From Dimorphilus gyrociliatus (Eukaryota; Annelida; Polychaeta; Dinophilidae), in the NCBI GenBank assembly GCA_904063045.1, contig CAJFCJ010000021.1:248001-312000 (forward strand): a stretch of 64,000 nucleotides of DNA, written 5' to 3'. This document shows positions 25,136 to 36,731 of this stretch, in pieces. The stretch's first letter is position 1; every line of letters starts with the position of its first letter. The translations under genes and the position numbers were made by a program. The notes beneath the pieces are model-generated. The model was given only the letters and a program-made list of their open reading frames with translations, made no database searches and was not told the DNA's origin.

Positions 25136-28100
25136 TTACGACATCCTACAGGAAGATGTTCTTCTTGACAGCTGATTCGATGTTGAATTACTGCACTTCT
25201 TTCGGACTCGTTCTAAAATGTATAATAGGAAATGTAACAACAATTTCTTTTGTTGTGTAATCAATTTAATTATTTGATGTTTTCTTTTAATTTTACCTGC
25301 CAAAGTTCTCCTACCAATAGCGCAGAGCGCCTCAAATAAAACTTTAAGAGCATTTTCTGACCTTGGAATCCCATAGAGCCATATTAATAAAAGTCTATAA
25401 GAATGTTCTTTATAACTATCATTTCCTGTATATTGATGTTCAATAGATTTAACGTGTTCGTCGCTAAATCTCCAATAATGAGCAAGACTTTTCCAGTCAG
25501 CTGCCTTCAGATGGCGCTGAGAGAGAGTGAACAAAATTTCTACTAACTTATCTTCATATTCAATTTTAGACAATGAATTCTCTTCACCATTGTCTTCTTT
25601 TAACAAACCACATTCCTCCCCGTAGAAACACCTGTGATTATCTTCTGTGCAAGTAGCATTAAGCATACGTAAAGCCCGTTGCCTATCAGCTTTTATTAGC
25701 ATGTCAACAGCATTGACGTTTCCCGCTCTTGCAGCTACTTGTAAACAAGTTTTGCCAGTTTTCTCCTTAAAGTGCATTTCAGCTCCGTTTGTTAGTAAAA
25801 TTTCAACAACAGCTAAACAATCTTCCTCCGCCGCAATGTGTAAAGCAGTCTGCTCTCTCTACAAGAGAAGAAGAAGCTAATTAGCAACATTTAGATATAA
25901 GATCAAGGAGCAGGTAATAGGACTGGGTGTAAAGGAACGGTGTAAGAATAAATACATAAAAGAGGGAATATAAATCAAAGGTACGCTTTATTTAATATTC
26001 TATATTTTACTTATTTCTTGGACAGTACTACTTTGAAAATGAAAAAATCATATTGAAACGTAAACTTTCTTTCTCCTTATAAAAGGTGAAAAATAATGCT
26101 TTACTAAACCCATTTTTTTCAAAAGTTACTTTAAGTGTTAAGCAAAGAATAGCATAAAGAAAACACATAATAAACGAAAAATATTTAATTAGTTTTCAAT
26201 ATCACGTGACTAATATAATGTAAAATTCTTTAACAGAAAGAATTCGCTTCTTTAGGACCCGAAATTTCTTATACTGTCCAATCTGCATTAAGGCCTTTAG
26301 AGTTTATATTGGCGTTAGGAATACTTTATTAGAAAAAGGAAATGAGTTCGTTGTCCAGTTAGTTTGAATACTCTGGAGAATTTCCCTTTTCCTATTCATT
26401 CTATTGTAGGCTTGGACTATCTAAAGATTGCCTTAATTTAGTTTCTTTCTCATTTCTCATATTTAATTTATCAAATATGAAGTTTATATAATAGTTATGA
26501 ATATGGTATATTGATTTATATACTTATACGTCAAATTGTTTTATTTTTATCCCTTTCTTTACGCCTATTTCTATAAATAAATCAAATTGGGAAAATCTAT
26601 TAACTAGGTTAAAAGATCCCTTTCAATGGTGAAAATTCAATTGATAAAACATCCTCCATTTATAAATACGTATTGAAAAAAAAATACGCCATACAGTATT
26701 AGATATATATTCAGTATATATTGTTGTATATAGAAACTACTAAGTGAATGGAAAATATTCAACAATTTCTTTCGTTTTTTTATACGGTATATACTTACCG
26801 CGTTTTGAAGATTAAGGTCGCAATGGGCGTCTAATAAACACTTGGTGGCATCTAATTTATTACTAGAAACTGCACAATGTAAAGGTGTGTTCAGTTTCTA
26901 ATTAGTGAGAACAAAAAAAAAAGGACTATTAAATTTAAAGGAAAACATCATTAAAAGAAAGATATATTTTGTTTTTGTTTATCGGTATAGAAATTGAAAA
27001 CAAACCAGATTTTGAGCGTTGATATCGGCACCATTTTCTATCAATATTTGCATCGTTTCAATATGACCTTGACAAGAAGCTATGTGAAGAGGTGTCTCCT
27101 TTTTCTAAATCGAAGAAATGTTATAATAAAGTACACGGCAAATATTTAAAATTTTAGATAGGAAATAGCTCATTTTTCCTTTTTATAATACATAAAAATA
27201 AGGGTATTTACTATATTTTGAGCATTTATGTCGGCCAGAGATTTCGTCAAAAGCTGACAAACTTCCGAATGATTTTGGAAAGCTCCCAAATGGATAGGCC
27301 GATCAAACTCATTATCACCTTTATTAACGTCGTTACCGTTTAGCACCAATTTCTCAATAACGTCTAATCTACCAGCGTCCGCGGCATAGTGTAATGCTGT
27401 TCTTCCTTGTTTGTCAACTAATGAATCATCGATTTTAGCTTTTAACAAAATTTCAACAACATTAGAAAAGCCAGCTTCAGAGGCAAGATGTAGAGAAGTT
27501 TTTCCCTTTTTCTCCACAGAATTGATATTTATTTCGGTTATTTTATCAAGAATATATTCCACAACAAGCGAATGACCATTCTGAGCAGCACAATGCAGAA
27601 TATTAAATTCTTGCTGTTGTTGGTAGAGTTGAATCAATGGAAGAGGATAAATAAAAAAATAAACCAATTACTCAGTCATTAATTATATTCTTTTAGAACA
27701 AATAACTTATTTTCTTTTTGTCTCTATTTGATGTTCTAAAAGGCAATCAGTCAAAAATTGTTTTTGACTGAATTACTATGAATGTTTTACTCCCATTTGA
27801 CACAAACAAAAGCGGGAAAACAACAAAACATTCCTAAAACTGAATATAAGAAATATAAAAAAAACACTATAATTGTTTTATTCAATCGATATCCCCCATG
27901 TTTAAAAACGGAAATGCATTAATTAATTATTTACTCAATTATTAAATAACGCCGACTACTTGAATATTCTACTCTTTCTTTTGAATATACATACCTTATT
28001 TATAACTATAGGTGACGCACCAAAATTGACTAAGATTTTTAGAACGTCTAGATGACCAAACCAGGCTGCCCACGAAATTGGACGCATACCATACTTATCT

Positions 28101-28678
28101 TGAGCACCGATTGCCGCTCCATGTTTGATAAGATATTCAATCACTTTTGTCTTTCCACAGGCGGCAGCCAGATGTAACGCTGTTCTATCTAGCTAAGAAC
28201 GCAATGAAGAGAATAAATAAAAGTTACATTTACTCATATAATAAATGAAGAATTAAGTATAATTCATAATTATAATAATGTCAATCACTCTATAATAATC
28301 TAATAAAACTATAATATCGATCTCTATGAGCTGTAGTCTTATCAATGTAAACCTTTATATTTTCCTATTTATCTAGCTATTTACTCAAGGGCTGACAATA
28401 TTAAATACGATTAACGGTTCTAGGAAGAAATTATAATGAGATATAGATATAATTACGTTGTTTCGAGAATTGATATCGACGTCCTTTCCCAAAAGTTCCC
28501 TAATTTTTGGAATGTTTTCCGTTCTTGCCGCTTCATGAAGAACCAATTCACTCTTGAGCATCTGCGATTCCTGCAGGACAGTGACCATTCCAACATCCGC
28601 TTGGGCTTCATCCTCTTTTCGTCTATTATCTATCTGTTGAATAATACGTGGCTCAAAGTAAGGCTCCCTTTCAGTCAT
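25136..28678 (-). CDS. ANKDD1A: ankyrin repeat and death domain protein (ANKDD1-type)
   Basis: Six minus-strand exons join in phase 0: 28678-28457, 28192-27995, 27613-27212, 27104-27006, 26897-26799 and 25858-25136, giving 580 aa. After a short acidic N-terminus (first repeat near residue 45), about nine or ten ankyrin repeats run to residue 400, with TPLH/TALH cores. A death domain follows at about 445-532 (ADWKSLAHYWRFSDEHVKSI, then a basic AGKIKR end). The order and the death-domain residues match ANKDD1A/ANKDD1B. Members are presumed scaffold or signalling adaptors; their biochemistry is poorly known. Two exons are exactly 99 nt, one ankyrin repeat each. The ATG at 28678 precedes a charged leader, and no upstream coding exon was seen. 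A and B paralogues cannot be told apart here. Confidence 0.9.
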
Positions 28679-28835
28679 GGCGTCAAGCCAAGACTAAAAT
28701 CAGAAAGCAACAATGTGTATATAAATATACGTTATAACCTATTTATATATATAAATACGAATATTTATATGATTATAAACCGATAGATATTTAAAAAAAT
28801 GGCAATACATATCTATATATCTATTTTAATGTTAG

Positions 28836-28878
28836 TCAAGGCCTCGCCAGCTGATCTTTAACAATAGATAGGCCTTGA
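28836..28878. repeat. short inverted repeat
   Basis: TCAAGGCCT at 28836-28844 is the exact reverse complement of AGGCCTTGA at 28870-28878, separated by 25 bases. It lies about 160-200 bases upstream of the ANKDD1-like ATG. It could be a promoter palindrome or a stem in a 5' leader. Confidence 0.5.
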
Positions 28879-29188
28879 GATCAGTATTTAATAATGTTTG
28901 GTTACCTGTCTCATCTGCCATCCGTTATAGGATTGCATAGTTGATAATTATTCATAGTATACAGTGTAAAGTCGGTCGTATACAGTAGAAACGTCTGTAT
29001 TGCGGTTTTCTGGTTTCGGCCAATAAATGATATCTAGAGATAATCCTTTATCGATCAACCATTGATTTTTGTCTTATAGCGCCTGGTTGACATTGTCAAA
29101 ATGAGACGATCTCCATATAGACAGTTTTTCACTCTACTTATTGGTATCGACCGGGCGTCTAGTGCAAAATGACGTCGCTGACACTAGG

Positions 29189-29201
29189 TGCCATCTGGTG
29201 G
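29189..29201 (-). promoter_or_regulatory. CTCF-type core motif
   Basis: The minus strand reads CCACCAGATGGCA, which fits the published core CCASYAGRKGGCR at every position. It lies between the divergent ANKDD1-like and NOTO genes, a sensible place for an insulator. Binding is inferred from the motif only. Confidence 0.4.
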
Positions 29202-31632
29202 ATATATCAAACCATAAATCGCCTAAGCTCGCGCATGTAAAAAATTCAGGCAAATTCCCGCATTTATCGTTAAAAGGTTTTCTTATTCAATATAAACCCA
29301 ATAAATGTATTGGAAACAATTAACAATCGTTTAATTATCCCAATAAAGCATTATTGATAGAGTTAATCGTTTGCTTCTTTAGGATGAATGCCCTAACTCC
29401 AAAGAAAAAGAGAAGAATAGAGATATAAAATTGTTCTTACACACAATAAAGCCGTCAAAGGATTAAACTTTTAATCTTTCCCGCTAATTTGAACAAAAAT
29501 ATCGATTTATTCAAAATTACATATTCAAAATTTCCAGGTTACTTCTTATATAATCGATTCTCTGATTTCTCTCACTCTTTTCGACTCAATTTTTGTTTTT
29601 ACAAGAGTGACGCTTAATGCAGGCGTCATTTTATTATTATTATTATACTTTTTTTTATTTTTCTGCAAAGTACAGCTAAATGAGTTATATTACTAGTTCA
29701 ATAATTATTTATGGTAAATTTATTGATTATGTATTAATAATCTCGTTATCTCTATTAATTAAACATTAAAGAAAGAATGTAAACCAATGGTTCAGTGACG
29801 TCTCTAATATCTCCTAGGGAATTATACAACTTTTATTGCATGTGCAATAAGCGTTCTGGGCAAATAGATGTACTAATTACAAACACTAGCGTCTAATTAC
29901 TATTATATAATTAAATACTTCAGCAGTTATAAATTATTGTTAAGTAACCATTTAATTTAAATAACTTAACGAAGGATATGCTTAATAATGATTACGTAAT
30001 ATCGGTTTTTCTATTATGTCTTACACTTATCCCGATTTGCTACCAAGAATCTTGCAAACAATGAAAAAAAAGTGAAAAGCTTTTAACTGGTAGACGGTCG
30101 ATAATCGTTTGGGTCAACCTTTATTTGGCTACACTCGGAAATGAGCTTAACAAAACCCCGCCTGCCTACCTACCTATTGTGGTTTAGAAGAGGAATTAGA
30201 GAAAGGAAGAAAGGTAGCGAGGAGCAATAAGAGTAAAGGTTAAATGGTAGTGTGAGATTTATATAGTGAATATGTCCCTTTTAGTGTTTTTGATCTTAAT
30301 AAATTTTTAATTGCATACGTAATAGAAAGATAATTTCAATTATTATTTAATCCTTCTTAAGTCGATTGCGTAACATAAAATTGGATTGTATTCCGGATAT
30401 TTATGCTGTTACGGTAGCAGATTTGTTATATACTGGATGGGCGGCGAGATGAAGGCTTTTTTTTATGATCTGGTGGACTTGATGGAATTAAACTCGAAAA
30501 GAGGAAAAGGGACTAGAACGAATAGGTATAAGAAAGGGCAATCAATGAGAGTAAATGGATGATCAAAAATATAATACTAATAAGCAAGTGATAAAACATC
30601 AAAGGTAATCAATTACCATCAAGATGACATAAATCCTTTGAAGGAGACCGTCATCAAGTTACCTTGTTTGCTATTTTCTCACTTTGTTTCCGTCTTAATA
30701 TAAACATGGTAGTATACAACAGGGGAATTCGACGCTTTCGAATGATTTAATGACCTCAGTTACAATGTTTTTTTAAGTTGGTAGTTGAAATTAAAACCCC
30801 AAAACATCATTCGTCCCATTACCTATTAACCCCGTCATTCGATTCGCCCCTACTCAAAACGTTCTTAAGCTGCATGCAAACACGCTTTGGCAATGAACAT
30901 GTTCAACACGGCGTCGATTTATCGAATGTTCAGCTAATATCTATTTACCACAGATTATTGACGTCCACAGGTGACGCTCTCACACGTTTTTTGCTTATTT
31001 ACCACTCTAATTATACACGCAAACGCGTTTTGTTCTTACTCCCAGCCCCATAGACGTCTAACAAAGCGAAAAGGAGAGGCGTCTAAAAAGTGACGCCTCA
31101 TAAATAGTACCAACGTTTGGAATGTGTCACCGTCACCAAGGTTGCTCATTACGTTATGCAAAGAATTCTGTTTATTGCATTCTTCAATCATTTTGGCCGC
31201 CTTATTGTTTTGGTAATTAATTAATGATAGGAATAGGCTAAATTGTAAAAAGTACGACGTAATCTGATCTATTGCGTAATAACGTAATTAAAAAGCGAGC
31301 TATAGTGAAAACCATCGCAGATGTGTCAATCCCAACGCAATTTTAGTCCTATTGACCATTGGCCGATTAATTGATGCTATAAGACGAGTATTCGCAGGGG
31401 TTCTCTTCTTTGATCTCTTTTCACAAGTGTTTTATTTTTAAAAATTAACAGACGGAAGCTTTTAAATAGTTGTTTTTAATTAACTAACCAGAGTCTAATT
31501 TTAAAAAAAATTGTTAATTTCAATTGAGTTGAAGGAAAATTTGGCTGAGAGAATAAAATTAAAACAGGTGCTATTACATAAGCGGAAAGAGACGAAAAGT
31601 GACTTGAAGAAACGTGATCTCGAATTCTAACC

Positions 31633-31731
31633 ATGGCTGTTTTGATAAGAGATTCATCTCTTCCTTTACCCCCCGCTGATTCAACTATGAAAATTCTGGC
31701 ACGCGGCAGCTGTCCGTTTATTATAATATGA
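31633..31731 (+). other. short ORF with strong start context upstream of NOTO
   Basis: A 32-codon ORF starts in an AACCATGG context and ends about 550 bases before the NOTO ATG. It begins MAVLIRDSSLPLPP. It may be a uORF or an early exon that I cannot connect, since no convincing donor was found. Confidence 0.2.
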
Positions 31732-32281
31732 AAACAATCTTAGCGTAAAATGTAAATTTCTTCATCCTCAAATACGAATAAAAGCATATACGCTCGGATA
31801 ATAATTGACAGAAAAACTGCCCTACTGTGTGAGACGACTAAATAAAAGAGCAAAGATTAAAGAGAGCTGATTGGTTCAACGAAAATTATATTATGAATAA
31901 TGCATTAGATCTCGGTGTCTTAAGGGGTTGCTACTTTACTTACTTCTTACAACCTCTCTTGATATGCAACCCAAACTTGCCCGTGTGTCTCCGTAGCGAA
32001 TCACCGTCAATTGAAAAGCAAACAATTAATTACTCGTGTAATCAATTCACTCTGTGGAAATTGTTAAATCGTCGCTTGCCATTCGACGGAGTAGAGACGG
32101 ATAATTATCTTTTAAAAAAAAGATACTAATCAGAGAGGAATTTCAAAAAAAGTGCTGAACGATACCGATAGTACCGGAGAGACAAGGAACAAGAAAATAA
32201 AAAGAAAGCAAGCTTAAGGATAAAGATAACTAAAAGATAAAATCGGGATACGCCAAAGACTTTAAAGCTTCTTAACTCGAG

Positions 32282-33628
32282 ATGAATTCAGCGAATATCG
32301 CCTATAATCTAGCTGCATTTCAGTCAGCTTTTTACGACAATTATTTGAAAAGCAGCGACAAATATACACAACCAAGGAACGCAGCTAAAAAATCATTTAC
32401 AATAGACGCTATATTAGGAAACGAAGAAGTAGAAAAGGAAGAGACGAAACCAAAAGATTTACATTTATCATTTTACGAGAGGAATCGTTACAAATACGAA
32501 GGTCAGTTGATAATTAAAATAGGTCGCTTGTTTCAAATTATATAATTAAATTGTTAACAAAACACTAAGATTAGATAAACATCAAACAAGTTCGCGGAAA
32601 GGCGATAATGCCGATCTTGTTTGTAGTACGATTAGCAACTTTCTAAAACATTTTTAACAGGAAAATAGAGAGAGAGAGAGAGAGAGAGAAGAAGCGGGTA
32701 GAGAGGGGAAGAGAGTATGACCACTTTAAAAAATATAATATATATAAATTATATAAATATATATATATATTAATATATTTATATTTATAGATATTTATAT
32801 TCGTAATTCAGTATAAATATTGTTGTTTAAGCATTGAACTGTTATATAAAAGAGCGGAAATCGGCTTGAATTGGGTCTTGTGTAAATTTATGTTGAATGG
32901 CGCTAATTTCTTATGTAAATAGAATTATAAATAATTATTAATAGCTAATATAATTGGTGAAAGGTATACGTATTAAAAAATACCAAATTAAGAGAGGACT
33001 ATAATAAACAGCTTAAAAATTAATTACTTGTGGCCGAAAAGCTAAATCTCTAACCGCTATCCAACGGTTCAATTGTTGAGAGAATTTACGCCGTTTTGAC
33101 CTCATTTAACAGATCAAACGGTAGAAAATTGCTCTCCCCACTTTTTTCAATTGAACAATCCCTTAATTAATTCCCACTTCGAACCACCAGGCGTTCAACA
33201 ACAGAGGAAAGAATGGAAGATCGGAAAGAATAAACGAATCCGAACGATTTTTACACCCGAACAATTGGAACGTCTTGAGGCAGAATTTGAACGGCAGCAA
33301 TATATGGTCGGTACAGAACGCTTTTATTTAGCGTCTTCTCTAAACTTGACCGAAGCTCAGGTGAAAGTAAGTACATTACTTTTACTTTTATTTTTTTATT
33401 TATTTAACACCCGTTTGATAGTGTAGTTAGCTATAGTACTTTAGTCTTTACGTACTTTCTATATCTCTTCTTTACAACTAACCGTCTATTTACTTGTCAA
33501 AAAAATAGGTTTGGTTCCAAAACCGACGGATAAAATGGCGCAAACAAAACCTGGAGAAACAGCATGCCAAACTCGAAAGATTCTATACAGATTATACCCA
33601 AAATCCAGAAGAAAATTCAGCTAATTGA
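32282..33628 (+). CDS. NOTO: NOTO/Not-class homeobox transcription factor
   Basis: Three exons join in phase: 32282-32501, 33191-33366 and 33509-33628, giving 171 aa. Residues 39-46 (FTIDAILG) form an eh1-like Groucho-binding motif. The homeodomain is about 87-146 with [13 protein letters not shown] in helix 3. The stretches [20 protein letters not shown] and LTEAQVK are typical of Not/NOTO homeodomains, which pattern notochord or posterior and anterior territories in chordates and other animals. The second intron falls between homeodomain positions 46 and 47, a common site in homeobox genes. The ATG at 32282 is the first in frame after the in-frame stops of the leader. The tail after the homeodomain is only about 25 residues. 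The gene sits alone in several kilobases of noncoding DNA, as expected for a developmental regulator. Confidence 0.9.
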
Positions 33629-34984
33629 TAATTAAAAATTCAACTGAAAACAGACAATTTTCTTCTCTTCTCTCTCTCTCTCTCAAAAAAAAAGAACAAT
33701 GCATTTTTTTTCCCTCTCGTTCATTCTATCATTATTTCATTCATCTTTCTATCTATTTATACGATATCTACAGTATATATCTAGACATATATATCATTGT
33801 TTATATCATTCAGGCAAAAATAACAATAACACAAATTTACATATTCATTTACAAGCAACAGATGTATAAAATTAATAAAATTTTTATTTATTGCGTAATG
33901 TAGTTGGTGTTATTTTTCTTTAATTATTCTTATACAATTCACAAATTCATTCATGTATGCACAAATCTGTAAAACGTATACCACATTTAAAACACACACT
34001 GTATACATATATAGATATGCTGTATATATACTGTATATAGCTATAATACTCATAAAGAAGATAAATGTTCCCTCCCTCTCCCGCCTCACTTATTCTAACA
34101 CTTTTTATGTGCCACATTTATCTTATAGCCTTTTCGCTTCTCTCTCTCTCTATCTTTGCCGTAATAAAAAAAAGAAAGGAAAAAAAAAACTTGTGTATTT
34201 TACAAGAAAATGTGAAATATTTCTTTCTTCTTTATTCTTCTATTCCTTCTTCGTTTTTTTTGCCATCAATTTATTAACTTTTTTAATGGAAATAAAAGAA
34301 ATTTTTTTCAACTTTTTAATTAAAATCTTTATTTAAGTATATATTATAAACTGGTATATATATCTAATATATATATATACAGTATATACAGTATATATAT
34401 TGTTCTTTTATTCTTTTATTTCTACGAATCGTTTATTCGTGTTTTAAACATTTATGCATATTTGTAAAGTGATCAACACACTTTATAGCATTATTAATAT
34501 ATTACTATTGTTACTATTATTACTCTCTTCCTTCTATATTTTTTCGTTTAATAAAGGTGGTAACAGTATTTATTAAATTGAATTTATTACAAAAGGAGAG
34601 AGAAAAAAAAAACAAGGCTTATTTAATATTATAGATCTACGATGCGTGAGAGAGTAACGGCAATTGCGCTAATATCGACGCCAAATACACTAAAAAGATA
34701 AGAGATCAATGACCAATCGTAAATCGATAGTAATTCTCTATGATTTTCCTCTAAATGACTATTTACATACGCGTTTAATGATCGTTTGACAAATTATTTG
34801 AACATATATCACCTCAGGGAAGTTTTTCTCCTTTCAATCTTCAAATAGTAATTTTATTTATAGCCTTTATGAAGCATATGTGTACTGTATACACATCTAT
34901 ATGTATACATATACAGTATATATATATATATATAACTTTTAATATATAAAGATGTTCAAATAATTTTTTTTATTCAAGCGCCAT
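33629..34984. other. noncoding region after NOTO
   Basis: The NOTO 3' UTR probably ends near an AATAAA at 33874-33879. The rest is low-complexity DNA with many TATACAGTATA-type palindromes near 34010-34045, 34370-34400 and 34900-34935. Open frames here are AT- or CT-repeat readings. GCGCCATCT at 34978-34986 is a reverse AGATGGCGC motif. Confidence 0.6.
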
Positions 34985-35215
34985 CTATCGTGTATGTGGA
35001 GACCCATAGTTTACTATAACTTTTTTCAATACAGCGCCACCAATAAGCCAGCAGCAACGCACGTTTCTTTCATTATCAGTGTATTTATCTGGGCACTCGA
35101 AATACTGACTTATTTTCATTTGCTTTGCTATTCGATTAAATGACTCCAGATCCTTCAATTTGTATAGATTGGTATTTCCTTCTCTAATTTGTTCATCTAC
35201 ATTTTCAAGACTCAT
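34985..35215 (-). CDS. unidentified small protein, 76 aa
   Basis: A single-exon ORF runs from ATG at 35215 to a stop at 34985-34987. The product is balanced rather than low-complexity: an acidic N-terminus (MSLENVDEQIREG), a charged middle, and RCCWLIGGAVLKK toward the C-terminus, with three Cys residues. No signal peptide or membrane segment is clear. I do not recognise the family. A second small ORF lies 545 bases away on the opposite strand, so the two could share a promoter region. It may be a real small gene, one exon of a larger one, or chance. Confidence 0.35.
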   Translation of the reverse strand: MSLENVDEQIREGNTNLYKLKDLESFNRIAKQMKISQYFECPDKYTDNERNVRCCWLIGGAVLKKVIVNYGSPHTR

Positions 35216-35586
35216 TTATAATCTTCGAACTTTCAAAGTTCAAATAGTATTAAAGACATGCCATTGTTATGATGTAACGAATGAATACGAATCTCTCTCT
35301 GAATAGGCCCGAACATATTCTTCACAAGAGAACATTGGCCTCTTTTACCATTATGCTGAATATAGGAGGAGAGAAACGAAACGAGTCAAAGAAAAAAAAT
35401 ATTATGGAATTAATTCGCGTTTGTTAGGCACAAATGATGGAATTAATAATTGATTAATTGAGTAAGTATATAATCCCATTTATTTGCTTTACTTCCTCTC
35501 GAGTGGTTTATGTATATGATTAGAACATTAAAAAAGACCTCAGTATAGATTTATACGTTTTAATATCCTTATTTATAGAAAACCCA

Positions 35587-35611
35587 ATATATATATATAT
35601 ATATATATATA
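35587..35611. repeat. (TA)n microsatellite
   Basis: About 12 tandem AT units between the two unidentified small ORFs. Confidence 0.9.
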
Positions 35612-35760
35612 AAATTCTATCTATATAGTATTTACACATGTTATAGCATTTAAAGTGATAGAGAACACATCATTTTCTTCTGTCGTGCCAGAAAGCTCTT
35701 ACTTTTATTTGTATAGTAGAAAAATCTTATTGTTAAAACCTAAAAAAGCGTGCTACATTC

Positions 35761-35961
35761 GTGGAAATTAGATGCTTAACAACAGGTAACGATTCCCAGG
35801 ATACCTTACAAAATATTGGACCGCGATCTTCACAGTTAATACATATTTTAAGGAAACTAAAAGAACGAAAGAATTTATATTTAATGAATTATCAATTAAA
35901 GGAACTTAGAGAACATCTTAAGGGTTGGCCTATAGTCAACTTAAAACGCGATTCCTCATAA
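35761..35961 (+). CDS. unidentified small ORF or terminal exon
   Basis: An open frame of about 66 codons ends at TAA 35959-35961. It lacks an ATG at its beginning; an AACAACAG acceptor-like site at 35778-35785 could start an exon at 35786. The product includes QLIHILRKLKERKNLYL and YQLKELREHLKGWP, a charged helix that could form a coiled coil. I cannot name a family, and I found no upstream exon to join. Codons are less AT-biased than in the surrounding DNA, which weakly favours a real exon. Confidence 0.3.
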   Translation: MEIRCLTTGNDSQDTLQNIGPRSSQLIHILRKLKERKNLYLMNYQLKELREHLKGWPIVNLKRDSS

Positions 35962-36731
35962 TTTTCGATTAGACTTGAACGATTTGTCAGTATTGCGCGT
36001 CAGGCCTACTAATGAAAAAAAATAATAATCAATTGAAAACATTTTGCAAAAATTTTCCCCCACGTTTTAACGTTGAGTAGCCGTGTAAACAACAAACTGG
36101 TAATAGAAATTATAAATAAAAATGTAAAAGTAAAAATAAAATATTTAACCGACTTATATATTAATATTATAGATATATTTTCATTCTTTTCTACCTATTC
36201 TCTTATTCACGTGTAACAGAAGAAGGGGAGAGAATGAGAGAAAGGGGGCGAATGAAGCTATTTATTAAATCATATTAAAATCTACATGTACTGTAATTTG
36301 CTATTATTCTTTTCATTTTTAACATCTTTTATCTGATAACGAATTAATAAGGGAGAAAACAAAAGTGTTACAAAAACAGAATAGCAAAGTATATAATAAA
36401 AATTCTATTGGACAGCAGCAAACATTGAAAATTCACTGCATCAAAGTGACTAGATCCCGTTACAAATATTTTGTTTGAAGCGTCTACTGCTGGCCGTCGG
36501 CTTGTATGTGGCAGATGGCTACTGTTACTCATTAATATATATTTTTTTTTTTTAGTTAATAAAAAAAATTTAACTTTTCTATTTACTCTTTTTGTTCTTT
36601 TTCATTTGTAACATTGCTACTTTTGTTATTACCTATTATGTTCTTCTTTTTTTTGGTTCAGACGGATTAACTCGGACTAACAAGGCATTAAAGCTTCCAT
36701 TACGATTTACGAAATAGACATTTTTTTACAA
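35962..36731. other. noncoding region upstream of the guanylate cyclase
   Basis: No coding frame is convincing. AGATGGC occurs at 36513-36519. A long T tract (36541-36555) and pyrimidine-rich DNA precede the guanylate cyclase start. This stretch probably contains its promoter and 5' leader. Confidence 0.5.

Larger units (their letters stand above)
28679..32281. other. noncoding region between ANKDD1-like and NOTO genes
   Basis: Both flanking genes point away from this 3.6-kb block, so it should hold both promoters. It is somewhat richer in CG dinucleotides and GACGT-type motifs than the DNA around it. Visible items are a 9-bp inverted repeat (28836-28844 with 28870-28878), an exact CTCF-type core at 29189-29201, TGACGC/GCGTCA arms at 29608-29628, and further TGACGT or GACGTC half-sites near 29170, 29794, 30959 and 31054. 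Short open frames near 30778-31053 and 31893-32129 show no protein character. A 32-codon ORF with a good start context lies at 31633-31731. Confidence 0.55.

Noticed and set aside
30778-31053. 91-aa ORF in the NOTO upstream region
   Set aside because: No ATG start, no splice partners and no domain; the region looks regulatory.
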